Assembly (NCBI GenBank): GCA_046728975.1
Contig: JBKPFU010000077.1
Span: forward strand, 1 to 13,026
From: JBKPFU01 sp046728975
GTDB lineage: Bacteria > Actinomycetota > Thermoleophilia > Gaiellales > Gaiellaceae
Length of the DNA: 13,026 nucleotides
Reading direction: 5' to 3'
Both the position numbers and the translations under genes were made by a program. Shown here in pieces: positions 1 through 5,834 of this stretch. Below the pieces are notes generated by a model. It saw nothing but the letters and a program-made list of their open reading frames with translations, had not been told where the DNA came from and did no database searches. Every line of letters begins with the position of its first letter. Positions within the stretch are counted from its first letter, which is position 1.

Positions 1-238
1 CGGCGACCTCTGGCCGCGTTGATCTACCTCCGCCGGCCCGAGATGGGAGACGCGGAGGCGCTCGTCGAGATGCTGGTGCGAGACGCACCGGAGACGGCTC
101 GAGGCGTTGCACGCAGGACCACCCTCTCCCTGGCTCCATCGAGCTTTGAGGTTGACGCTCGCCGGCCGAACCTTGAGACTGTGGTTGCAAGGCCGGCCGC
201 CCAGCGGCGTGGGCAGGCAGGGGAAAGGGAGAAGCAAC
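1..238. other. Left-edge region, no assignable gene
   Basis: One plus-strand frame stays open from the window edge to a stop at 262-264 and could be the 3' end of a gene that begins outside. Its translation matches no family I recognise and becomes low-complexity and Arg-rich, and it would run into the cupin gene in another frame. The only structure I see is a possible promoter at about 152-180, listed separately. I regard the stretch as intergenic or as a degraded gene end. Confidence 0.3.
152..180 (+). promoter_or_regulatory. Possible promoter of the cupin gene
   Basis: TTGACG (152-157) lies 17 bases before GAGACT (175-180). The -35 matches the sigma-70 consensus at 5 of 6 positions, but the -10 matches at only 3 of 6. 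A start near 187 would give a leader of about 50 bases ending in the purine-rich ribosome site before the ATG at 239. This is weak evidence from the consensus alone. Confidence 0.27.
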
Positions 239-721
239 ATGCGGATCAAATGGATGGCGGTTAGCGCCCTGATGGCGCTGGCCGTGGGCGCCAGCATTGC
301 AGGTGCCTCGCACGTGCCCCAGGTCGATCCGGCGACCGTTCCCGTGGGTTTCTTGGCGACGCACAGTGACGTCAGCGACTTCGACATCAGCCCGCTCGCG
401 CGGGCGGTCAAGCATCACCACGCCGACGTCTTCGTCTGGCACCTGCGGCTCGGCCCGAACAGCGCGTTGGGCTGGCACACGCACCCGGGGCCGGCGATCG
501 TGACGGTCGTCCGTGGCTCGCTTGGCTACCAGCAGGAGGTCAACGGCGAGTGCGTGACGACGTGGTACACGGCTGGAACGGGATTCATGGATCCAGGCTT
601 CGGCCACGTCCACCGCGCCGTCTCGCGCGAAGATGGCTTCGACGCGTACACGACCTTCGTGCTTCCGAGTGGCTCACCTAGTCAAACCATTCCGGCTGAT
701 CCGCCGGACGCCTGCTCTTAG
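239..721 (+). CDS. Secreted small cupin-domain protein
   Basis: This 160-residue protein starts at ATG 239, preceded by the purine-rich site GGGAAAGGGAGAAG. An in-frame ATG at 107 would add 44 Arg/Pro-rich residues in front of the signal peptide, so I reject it. Residues 1-23 form a signal peptide (charged MRIK, hydrophobic core, AGAS-type cleavage region). The rest is one cupin fold. First motif: G78-W-H80-T-H82, then P-G-P-A where classical cupins have Glu, then G93. Second motif: P119-G-F-G-H123-V-H125. The His residues could bind a metal, but the usual Glu is missing, so the metal site is altered or absent. C105 and C159 could form a disulfide outside the membrane. Substrate and reaction cannot be told from the sequence. 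No operon partner is evident, since a strong hairpin follows the stop. Confidence 0.8.
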   Translation: MRIKWMAVSALMALAVGASIAGASHVPQVDPATVPVGFLATHSDVSDFDISPLARAVKHHHADVFVWHLRLGPNSALGWHTHPGPAIVTVVRGSLGYQQEVNGECVTTWYTAGTGFMDPGFGHVHRAVSREDGFDAYTTFVLPSGSPSQTIPADPPDACS

Positions 722-728
722 CATCCCA

Positions 729-761
729 AGCCGCGAGGGGTTCCAGGTGCCCCTCGCGGCT
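729..761 (+). terminator. Hairpin terminator after the cupin gene
   Basis: A perfect 12-base inverted repeat (AGCCGCGAGGGG at 729-740, CCCCTCGCGGCT at 750-761) with a 9-base loop starts 8 bases after the cupin stop codon. No clean T run follows (GTTCTCTGG), so it resembles the U-poor terminators common in high-GC Gram-positives. Position and stem strength support a terminator role. Confidence 0.65.
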
Positions 762-1030
762 GTTCTCTGGTGATCCGCGTCTCGGTTGAGGCCATGTCGG
801 AACGGATTGCGCGCTGGAGCCACGAAGCGTCGCAGGCGTCTCAGCTCGGTAGTACGACGCTTCCGAGGCGATCTCGCCGTCGCACTGCACCCATCAAGGT
901 CAAGAACCCATGCGCGAGCGGGCGCCACGACATCTCCGCAGCCCGTTACCCAGTAGTTCCTACGGACGCCTCATCAGCGCTGACACGGTTTCGCCTGGCC
1001 TGGCCGATTGACATCTTTCCGACGACAGGA

Positions 1031-1036
1031 AGGAGG
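1031..1036 (+). promoter_or_regulatory. Strong ribosome binding site fixing the start at 1043
   Basis: AGGAGG, within AGGAAGGAGGTG, lies 6 bases before ATG 1043 and fully matches the anti-Shine-Dalgarno sequence. It is the strongest ribosome site in the window. It decides the start of the 67-residue membrane protein over the upstream in-frame ATG at 794 and the GTG/TTG options. Confidence 0.8.
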
Positions 1037-1042
1037 TGTGCC

Positions 1043-1246
1043 ATGCATATGCTCGGTCGGCATATGGGGTGGTCGCACCTGCTCATCTGCGCTCTCATCG
1101 TCCTTGTCGCCGCCCTCGGCGTGGCGTTTTTCGGCTTTGGAGTGACGCCGTGGATCATCCTCGGAGGAGCGTTCTGCGCCGCGATGATGGTCTCAATGAT
1201 CTGGATGATGGTCGGGATGGGTAAGGGCGCGATGCACCGCCACTAA
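1043..1246 (+). CDS. Met/His-rich two-helix membrane peptide
   Basis: This 67-residue protein has two predicted membrane helices, about residues 12-31 and 37-58, joined by a tight FGFGVTPW turn. Ten residues are Met (1, 3, 8, 48, 49, 52, 55, 56, 59, 64) and five are His (2, 7, 12, 65, 67). The His residues lie in the short N- and C-terminal ends, so both tails may face the same side. Such Met/His content in a small membrane protein suggests binding or handling of copper or another soft metal, but I recognise no named family with confidence; it loosely resembles short DUF2933-type proteins found near copper genes. Its neighbour across a hairpin is a convergent, Met-rich cytochrome c protein. 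The strong ribosome site suggests real, efficient translation. The function is unproven. Confidence 0.72.
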   Translation: MHMLGRHMGWSHLLICALIVLVAALGVAFFGFGVTPWIILGGAFCAAMMVSMIWMMVGMGKGAMHRH

Positions 1247-1283
1247 CGCGGCGGGCATAGGAGGCCCCCAACGCCGAACTCGG

Positions 1284-1301
1284 GCGCGAGCGGCCTCGCG
1301 C
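1284..1301. terminator. Hairpin between convergent genes
   Basis: GCGCGAG (1284-1290) and CTCGCGC (1295-1301) pair perfectly around a CGGC tetraloop. The hairpin sits in the 58-base gap between the stop codons of the membrane peptide (+) and the cytochrome protein (-), so it could end transcription from both sides. No T run is present on either strand. Confidence 0.45.
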
Positions 1302-1304
1302 GCG

Positions 1305-2105
1305 TTACATCCGGCTGTTCCGTAGGAACGCGACCAGGTCCGAGATCTGCCTCATCGTGAGCTGGCTCCGGTAGGTGGTGGGCATCACACCCGCCTGGTA
1401 GCCAGCCGCGATGGTCGCATTCGGATCGATGATCGACTCCCGCACGAAGGCGCTGCTCTTTCCCTTCAGCGTCTTGTCGAGGTTCGGGCCGACCGTCGCC
1501 TTCGTCCGCGGGGCGGCAAGCGTGTGACAGGTGCCACAGCCGGCCGAGAGGAAGACGCCCTTGCCGGCCGCCGCACCCGTCTCGCGACCCATCCCCTGCA
1601 TCCCGGTCATCCCGGGTTGAGCCGGCGCGGCGCCGCCCTTCGCGCCCTTGCCGCTGTGCAGGAAGGCGATCAGATCGGCCATCTCCCCCTGCGTGAAGGT
1701 CGGCACCGGGATCTTCTCCTCGCGGAAGTGCGGGAGCATCGCCGGCAGGTGATCCCAGATCTGCCCGGACATGTCCGCGATCTCCCGCGCGGACATGTGC
1801 CCGCGCATGTAGTCGAGCGGCGGCGCGTCCTCGCCGCCTCGGCCGCCGTAGGAGTGGCGGTCGGAGCAGCGCTTCGACTCCCACAGGCGCGCTCCCTGGG
1901 CGGGATCCCCGATTTGGGCGATCGCGAGGTTCGCACCGCCCATGTGCCCCGCCGGAGCCGCCATCGCCGTGTGGGCGGAAGCGGTCACCGTCTTCGTCTT
2001 CGTGGCCGTCTCGTCACCGACGGCCCACCCAAGGATCGCCGCGAACGCGATCAGCAGTACGACGATCGCAATGAGGAGGCCGGCGAGGACTCCGGGCTTT
2101 TTCAC
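1305..2105 (-). CDS. Membrane-anchored double cytochrome c domain protein, first heme motif broken
   Basis: This 266-residue protein starts at GTG 2105. Residues 6-29 form an uncleaved-looking membrane anchor, so the rest should face the outside. Domain 1 (about 65-152) has the cytochrome c layout, including a likely Met ligand at M123, but its heme site reads C80-S-D-R-H84: Arg (codon CGC at 1857-1859) replaces the second Cys. Domain 2 (about 176-264) has the intact C190-G-T-C-H194 site and the ligand M241 in GVMPT. A Met/Gly-rich linker (165-173) separates them. Known biology: class I cytochrome c attaches heme through both Cys of CXXCH, so domain 1 may hold heme by one bond or not at all. 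The likely role is electron transfer at the membrane, but no oxidase or dehydrogenase gene is visible beside it. Little ribosome site is seen; a possible promoter lies 9 bases upstream. Confidence 0.87.
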   Translation of the reverse strand: MKKPGVLAGLLIAIVVLLIAFAAILGWAVGDETATKTKTVTASAHTAMAAPAGHMGGANLAIAQIGDPAQGARLWESKRCSDRHSYGGRGGEDAPPLDYMRGHMSAREIADMSGQIWDHLPAMLPHFREEKIPVPTFTQGEMADLIAFLHSGKGAKGGAAPAQPGMTGMQGMGRETGAAAGKGVFLSAGCGTCHTLAAPRTKATVGPNLDKTLKGKSSAFVRESIIDPNATIAAGYQAGVMPTTYRSQLTMRQISDLVAFLRNSRM

Positions 2106-2114
2106 AGCGAGACG

Positions 2115-2143
2115 ACGATACTCCGCTTCCGGAGTGGCAACAA
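2115..2143 (-). promoter_or_regulatory. Possible promoter of the cytochrome c gene
   Basis: Read on the minus strand, TTGTTG (2138-2143) and TATCGT (2115-2120) are 17 bases apart, and the -10 ends 9 bases before the GTG at 2105. This would give an almost leaderless message, which matches the weak ribosome site. The -35 matches the consensus at only 3 of 6 positions. Confidence 0.33.
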
Positions 2144-2228
2144 CGCTAAGCCCGAGCCACGATCAACCGCCGGGCTCGTCCATCCCTGCCGTAACTCTGG
2201 CCGGGCTGCGTCCTGAGCCTGACTCGTA

Positions 2229-2242
2229 GCCGCGCGAGCGGC
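2229..2242 (-). terminator. Small hairpin just after the NlpC/P60 gene
   Basis: GCCGC (2229-2233) and GCGGC (2238-2242) pair around a GCGA loop, 2 bases past the stop codon of the leftward NlpC/P60 gene. The stem is short and has no T run. It may be a weak terminator that leaves some read-through to the cytochrome c gene. Confidence 0.3.
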
Positions 2243-2244
2243 GC

Positions 2245-3420
2245 CTACATCCGCCGCGCGCCGACCCAGGTCGACGAGTACCAGCCGGAGATGCTCGAGA
2301 TCTTGACCACGTCACCGGAGTGCGGTGAGTGGATGAAGCTCCCGCCGCCTATATAGATGCCGACGTGCCCGAGGCCGTTGAAGAAGACGAGGTCGCCCGG
2401 CGCAAGCTGATCGCGCGAGACCGGCGAGCCCATCCCGTATTGCGCCGCCGCGTTGTGCGGCAGCGAGATCCCTACCTGGGCGAAGACGTACATCGTGAAG
2501 CCCGAGCAGTCGAACCCGCTCGGAGAAGCCCCACCCCAGACGTAGGGCGTGCCGAGGTACTGCATCGCGATCCCGACCACCCCTCCCGCACGCGAGGGTG
2601 GCGGAGCCGGAGCGCTCGAGCCGCTTCCCCCGCTCGAGCCGCTGCCGCCGGCGACCGGGCCGGCGACCGTTTCGGCGAGCACCTGGGCCGTCGAATGCTC
2701 GGCCGAGATCTGCGCCTGGGCGCGGCGCTCGAGCGCCGCCTGGCGTGCTCTCTCAGCGGCTTGGAGCTGCGCGATCTCGCCGCGGATCGAGGAGAGCAGC
2801 GCACGGCGCTGGCCGAGCTGCCGCTGAACGGAAGCCTTGGCCGCGGCGCGCTCGGCGACGACCTGCGCCTGTTCCGCCTTCGCGTGCTTGAGGCGTAGGC
2901 GGCGCGCGCGGATCTCCTCGCGAGAGGCGATCACCTGCTTCAGGACGCCCGCGTCCTGACTGGAGACGCGGTCGACGGTGTCGAGCCGGTCGAGCATGTT
3001 GTCGAGGCTCGTGGCGCCGAAGAGAACCGCCAGCGTCGAGTCGTCCGAGCCCGAGGTGTACATCTCCACGAGCCGGCGCGAGAGCGTCGATTGTGCCTGC
3101 ACGAGGTTCTTCCGCGCGATCACGAGCTGACGCGCGTTCTGCTTGAGGTCCCCCCGGATCTTGTTCAGCTTGATCGTCGCGGCGTTGTAGGCCTCGATCG
3201 CGTGCTCGAGGCTGGCGTCGAGCTGCTGAATCTGTCCGAGAACGCTCTGCGCCTCCGCCTGCTTCGAGGAGACAGACGGATCGGCGAGCGCGGGCATGGC
3301 AACGCACACGGCCGCAGCCGCGCCGAGCAGGAGTGCCAGCGCCCCACGTCTAGTCGAGCCGTGACAACTTCCCGTCGCTGGGCTCGCCGGGCGCCCCGGG
3401 GGGAGGGGCGGGTTCGTCAC
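2245..3420 (-). CDS. Secreted NlpC/P60 peptidoglycan endopeptidase with coiled-coil N-terminus
   Basis: This 391-residue protein starts at GTG 3420. An Arg-containing N-region and hydrophobic stretch (24-46, ending MPALADP) form a signal peptide; the first 20 residues are Pro-rich, so the start could be slightly downstream. Residues 50-250 form a long coiled coil, with a break near 121-150 (YTSGSDDSTLAVLFGATSLD). A Gly/Ser/Pro linker (257-276) leads to the NlpC/P60 domain (279-391): catalytic Cys305 in FDCSGF, His352 in LGHVGIY, third polar residue His364 in FIHSP. Family knowledge: such enzymes cut stem-peptide bonds in the wall during cell separation, and the coiled coil often regulates them (as in PcsB and RipA types). 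The divergent neighbour at 3557-4561 has a homologous coiled coil but a different catalytic domain. The exact bond cut is not known. Confidence 0.93.
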   Translation of the reverse strand: MTNPPLPPGRPASPATGSCHGSTRRGALALLLGAAAAVCVAMPALADPSVSSKQAEAQSVLGQIQQLDASLEHAIEAYNAATIKLNKIRGDLKQNARQLVIARKNLVQAQSTLSRRLVEMYTSGSDDSTLAVLFGATSLDNMLDRLDTVDRVSSQDAGVLKQVIASREEIRARRLRLKHAKAEQAQVVAERAAAKASVQRQLGQRRALLSSIRGEIAQLQAAERARQAALERRAQAQISAEHSTAQVLAETVAGPVAGGSGSSGGSGSSAPAPPPSRAGGVVGIAMQYLGTPYVWGGASPSGFDCSGFTMYVFAQVGISLPHNAAAQYGMGSPVSRDQLAPGDLVFFNGLGHVGIYIGGGSFIHSPHSGDVVKISSISGWYSSTWVGARRM

Positions 3421-3429
3421 AAGCGCGGA

Positions 3430-3458
3430 ACCCTAACAACCACGTCGGATGTCCGCAA
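3430..3458 (-). promoter_or_regulatory. Possible near-leaderless promoter of the NlpC/P60 gene
   Basis: On the minus strand TTGCGG (3453-3458) and TAGGGT (3430-3435) are 17 bases apart, with 9 bases between the -10 and the GTG at 3420. Each hexamer matches the consensus at only 3 positions. The spacing matches other starts in this window, and no good ribosome site precedes the GTG. Confidence 0.27.
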
Positions 3459-3556
3459 ACGACGTTCGACGCCGATTCGGCGGCGGAGGGCCGGTGCCGC
3501 TTGCGCGAACTCTGGTACGGTGCCGCCCCGTGCTGGCGGAGCTGGGGAGACTGCCT

Positions 3557-4561
3557 GTGCGGCTGGCCCTCGTTGCTGCCACCGCGCTTCTCATCGCGAT
3601 CGTCCCGGCCGCGGTCGGCGCCGACTCGTCGAACATGCGCGAGCAGGCGTCTGCGCTTCGGCATGAAAACGTCTCGATTTCGGCACGTTCGCATACCGCC
3701 GTCCTGACGCTCTACGCGCTCGACAGCAAGCTCTCCAGTGTCCGAGGCGAGCTGGCTGCGCTCGACGCCAAGGTGCGCTCCGTGCGGGCGGAGCGGGCTG
3801 CCGCACGGCGCCACCTGCATGTTGCGCGCCACGTGCTCACGGTCTCACAGCGTCGCCTCGCCGCGCGACTCCGACTGCTGTACGAGCAGGGAGACACGGA
3901 TTCCCTGGCGGTCGTCCTCGGCGCCAAGTCGCTGGATGACGCCCTCGCCGGGCTCGACGGCATCACCTTCGCGGCAAGGGAGGACCGCAAGGTGATCGCC
4001 GACACGGCGCTGAGCCGCCGACGCCTCGCGCGCTTGACCGCAAGCCTCGCCCGCCGTGAAGCCGAGTTGCAAAAGCTCGCTGCCCGAAAACGCTCGGAGC
4101 TGGGCACGCTTGCGTCGGCTCGTGCGGAACGTGCCGCGTACCTCGCCCAGCTGGCGTCGCAGCGGCAGCTGAATTCCGCCGAAATCGGGTCTCTCGAGAG
4201 CCGCGCCGAGGCGATCGACGCCGCGGCGAGGCGCCTCGCCCTAGCACGGGCGGCGGCCGCGCAGCCGGTGGGCGCAGCGCCCGCCCCGATCGCGGCGGGG
4301 AGCGGCACGATGACGGTGGTCGCGACGGGTTATGCGCTACAGGGACAAACGGCGACCGGAGCGCCGACCGGCTGGGGCGTAGTTGCCGTCGATCCGGCGG
4401 TGATCCCGCTCGGAACGCGGATGACGATCCCCGGTTACGGCGAGGGCGTCGCAGCCGACACAGGCGGCGCCGTCCAAGGTGCGACGATCGACCTCTGGTT
4501 CCCGTCGGCCTCACAGGCCTCCGCCTGGGGTCGCAGAACGGTCACGATCTCGCTGCACTAA
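3557..4561 (+). CDS. Secreted coiled-coil protein with C-terminal 3D domain (putative wall hydrolase)
   Basis: I chose GTG 3557 (334 residues) because GGGGAGA precedes it at good spacing and the protein then begins directly with a signal peptide (MRLALVAATALLIAIVPAAVGA, cut near 22). ATG 3449 is an in-frame alternative adding 36 residues, but it has no ribosome site. Residues 28-232 are coiled coil. Residues 100-140 (LYEQGDTDSLAVVLGAKSLDDALAGLD) align clearly with the same part of the divergent NlpC/P60 protein. After an Ala/Pro linker, residues 252-334 form a 3D domain with its three Asp: D279 (VDP), D301 (ADTGG) and D312 (IDLWF). 3D domains occur in MltA-like lytic transglycosylases and in Sps/YocH/RpfB-type wall proteins, so cutting of the glycan strand is the likely activity. 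The protein presumably works outside the membrane alongside its divergent partner. Confidence 0.87.
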   Translation: MRLALVAATALLIAIVPAAVGADSSNMREQASALRHENVSISARSHTAVLTLYALDSKLSSVRGELAALDAKVRSVRAERAAARRHLHVARHVLTVSQRRLAARLRLLYEQGDTDSLAVVLGAKSLDDALAGLDGITFAAREDRKVIADTALSRRRLARLTASLARREAELQKLAARKRSELGTLASARAERAAYLAQLASQRQLNSAEIGSLESRAEAIDAAARRLALARAAAAQPVGAAPAPIAAGSGTMTVVATGYALQGQTATGAPTGWGVVAVDPAVIPLGTRMTIPGYGEGVAADTGGAVQGATIDLWFPSASQASAWGRRTVTISLH

Positions 4562-4570
4562 GTAAACTTT

Positions 4571-4592
4571 TCGCCTCGCGGCCCCGAGGCGA
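4571..4592 (+). terminator. Hairpin between the 3D gene and the response regulator
   Basis: TCGCCTCG (4571-4578) pairs with CGAGGCGA (4585-4592) around a CGGCCC loop, 9 bases after the 3D-domain stop. No T run follows. Its 3' arm abuts GGAGAG, the ribosome site of the response regulator (ATG 4602). The hairpin may end transcription, or may modulate access to that site in a read-through message. Confidence 0.5.
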
Positions 4593-4601
4593 GGAGAGAA
4601 G

Positions 4602-5282
4602 ATGAGCGAAGCGCTCGAGGCGAGGGGGGCTGGCGGCGATTCGCTGCGCGTCCTGCTCGTCGACGATCACGACCTCTTCCGAACGGGGCTCCGGAACCTG
4701 CTCGAGGAACAGGGCGTCGAGGTCGTCGGCGAAGCGTCTGCGGGCGCGGAGGCGGTGCGCTACGTACGCGAGCTCGCGCCCGACGTCGTGGTCATGGATC
4801 TGAACATGCCGGGGATGAACGGCGTCGAGGCGACGAAGAAGATCACCGGCCTTGCGCCCCTTACGAAGGTCGTCGTCCTGACCATCTCCGACGAGGACAG
4901 CGACGTGATGGACGCGATCTTCGCGGGGGCGTGCGGATATCTCCTCAAGGATGCATCGATCCAGGATGTGATACGCGGCATCGAGGCGGCCGCGATCGGC
5001 GAGTCGCTCATCTCGCCGACCATCGCCGGCAAGGTCCTCGAGCGCGTGCGCGCCACCAGCGCCTCACCCGACGCCGCGAAGGCGATCCGGGCCGAGCTCT
5101 CCGAGCGTGAGATCGAGGTCCTGAAGCTGATCGCGAACGGCAAGGACAACGCTCAGATCGCCGGCGACCTGCACATCAGCCCCAAGACGGTCAAGAACCA
5201 CATCTCGAACATCCTGATGAAGCTCCAAATCGAGAACCGGATCCAAGCGGCGGTCTACGCAGTTCGAAGCGGCATCGTCTGA
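4602..5282 (+). CDS. NarL/FixJ-family DNA-binding response regulator
   Basis: This 226-residue protein has the standard two-domain layout. The receiver domain (about 15-130) has the acidic pair D21/D22, phospho-acceptor D66 in VVMDLNMPG, T94 and K116 in GYLLKD. The LuxR-type helix-turn-helix (165-226) shows LSEREIEVLKLIANG, then ISPKTVKNHISNIL. When phosphorylated by a sensor kinase it should dimerise and bind promoters, but no kinase gene lies in the window, so it is an orphan here. GAGGAGAG precedes ATG 4602 at good spacing. The gene lies 40 bases after the 3D hydrolase gene on the same strand, with a hairpin between, so cotranscription is possible but not certain. Its last 17 codons plus stop recur 114 bases downstream with synonymous changes only. 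Confidence 0.95.
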   Translation: MSEALEARGAGGDSLRVLLVDDHDLFRTGLRNLLEEQGVEVVGEASAGAEAVRYVRELAPDVVVMDLNMPGMNGVEATKKITGLAPLTKVVVLTISDEDSDVMDAIFAGACGYLLKDASIQDVIRGIEAAAIGESLISPTIAGKVLERVRATSASPDAAKAIRAELSEREIEVLKLIANGKDNAQIAGDLHISPKTVKNHISNILMKLQIENRIQAAVYAVRSGIV

Positions 5283-5295
5283 GCGGCCACGGAGC

Positions 5296-5337
5296 CCGCG
5301 AAAAATGCAACGCGTAAGCGACCTGCATTTTTCGCGG
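5296..5337. terminator. Long perfect inverted repeat, likely bidirectional terminator
   Basis: CCGCGAAAAATGCA (5296-5309) and TGCATTTTTCGCGG (5324-5337) pair perfectly over 14 bases, with A5 and T5 tracts inside the stem. The 14-base loop holds a nested CGC-GTAA-GCG mini-hairpin with a GNRA loop (5311-5320). The repeat follows the response regulator stop by 13 bases and faces the end of the leftward gene at 5404, so it can act in both directions. The right arm ends 2 bases before the duplicated 3' fragment, so a role in that rearrangement is also possible. Confidence 0.75.
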
Positions 5338-5339
5338 TA

Positions 5340-5396
5340 GAGATCGAGAACCGCATTCAGGCTGCGGTTTACGCCGTCCGCAGCGGAATCGTCTGA
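5340..5396 (+). pseudogene. Duplicate 3' fragment of a response regulator
   Basis: Codons from 5343 encode IENRIQAAVYAVRSGIV plus a TGA stop, identical in protein to the end of the intact regulator (5229-5282). At the DNA level 9 of 54 bases differ, all at synonymous third positions. Similarity begins at ATC 5343 and stops at the TGA; neither flank matches. No start codon or ribosome site exists, so it cannot encode a protein by itself. It is either the remnant of a lost paralogous regulator or the displaced original 3' end of the present gene. Confidence 0.85.
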
Positions 5397-5403
5397 TCTA
5401 CGG

Positions 5404-5727
5404 CTACGCAGCCTGCGATGCGCCCGCGTGGTCGCGCAGCGCCGCGAGCATCATGCGCAGCGTGTCGAGCTCGTCGATCGTCCGCAAGAGGCGGTTCGAC
5501 AGCCTGGCGAGCTCCTTCGTCTTCTGATCCCGGTTGTCGTCCGTGAGCTCAGCCGCGGCCTCCGCAATGCTCCGCTCGATGCGTAGACGCTCCGCCTCGA
5601 GCGCCATCGTCTTCGCGTAGCCGTCCGTGAGCGTGAGCTCGAGACGATCACGCGCAGACTGGCATTCGACGGGCTCCAAGAGCAGCACGCGGATGCGGTC
5701 GCGAAGAGTTCGGGAGTCGATCGTCAT
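5404..5727 (-). CDS. Small coiled-coil protein of unknown function
   Basis: This 107-residue protein starts at ATG 5727. It has no signal peptide, membrane segment or Cys-based site. It is almost fully helical and highly charged, with heptad-like spacing at about 38-66 (EAERLRIERSIAEAAAEL) and 69-100 (KTKELARLSNRLLRTIDELD), so it is probably a cytoplasmic two-helix coiled coil. I do not recognise the family. The protein-like composition, a clear start and a possible promoter upstream support a real gene. It is convergent with the response regulator and divergent from the carboxypeptidase gene. The ribosome site is poor: a G-rich run lies 13-18 bases before the ATG. Confidence 0.68.
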   Translation of the reverse strand: MTIDSRTLRDRIRVLLLEPVECQSARDRLELTLTDGYAKTMALEAERLRIERSIAEAAAELTDDNRDQKTKELARLSNRLLRTIDELDTLRMMLAALRDHAGASQAA

Positions 5728-5762
5728 GGTCGCCGGAAATCCCCCCAGGAGGGTGTGAAGGG

Positions 5763-5791
5763 ATTATGGGCGGCTTTCGACCGCCGTTCAT
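5763..5791 (-). promoter_or_regulatory. Possible promoter of the small coiled-coil gene
   Basis: On the minus strand CATAAT (5763-5768) matches the -10 consensus at 5 of 6 positions, and ATGAAC (5786-5791) is a weak -35 at 17 bases. A start near 5756 would give a leader of about 30 bases before ATG 5727. Confidence 0.4.
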
Positions 5792-5834
5792 GGGCCGGAC
5801 GGCCTATCTTCGCCCTGTGGGCGGCCCACCCCGC

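Larger units (their letters stand above)
722..1042. other. About 320 bases without a convincing gene
   Basis: Apart from the hairpin at 729-761, I find no reading frame with protein-like composition on either strand. The open frame that begins at 770 is only an upstream extension of the small membrane gene at 1043. A 9-base inverted repeat (GAAGCGTCG at 824-832, CGACGCTTC at 855-863) has a 22-base loop. Bases just before the ATG at 1043 carry a near-ideal ribosome site. The stretch probably includes that gene's promoter, but no good -35/-10 pair stands out. Confidence 0.4.

Noticed and set aside
107..238. Longer start for the cupin gene at ATG 107
   Set aside because: It puts 44 Arg/Pro-rich residues in front of a clear signal peptide, and the ribosome site belongs to ATG 239.
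833..915. tRNA-like pieces (AGCTCGGTAG, GGTCAAGAACCC)
   Set aside because: No acceptor stem, anticodon arm or correct spacing can be built, so chance similarity is likelier.
1008..1013. Exact TTGACA before the small membrane gene
   Set aside because: At 17 bases downstream the sequence is the ribosome site AGGAGG, so no -10 is available.
770..1042. Upstream extension of the small membrane gene (158-residue version)
   Set aside because: The added 91 residues have no protein-like pattern, and the near-perfect ribosome site is placed for ATG 1043.
2149..2176. AGCCCG...CGGGCT inverted repeat upstream of the cytochrome c gene
   Set aside because: Only six bases with a 16-base loop, expected by chance in G+C-rich DNA.
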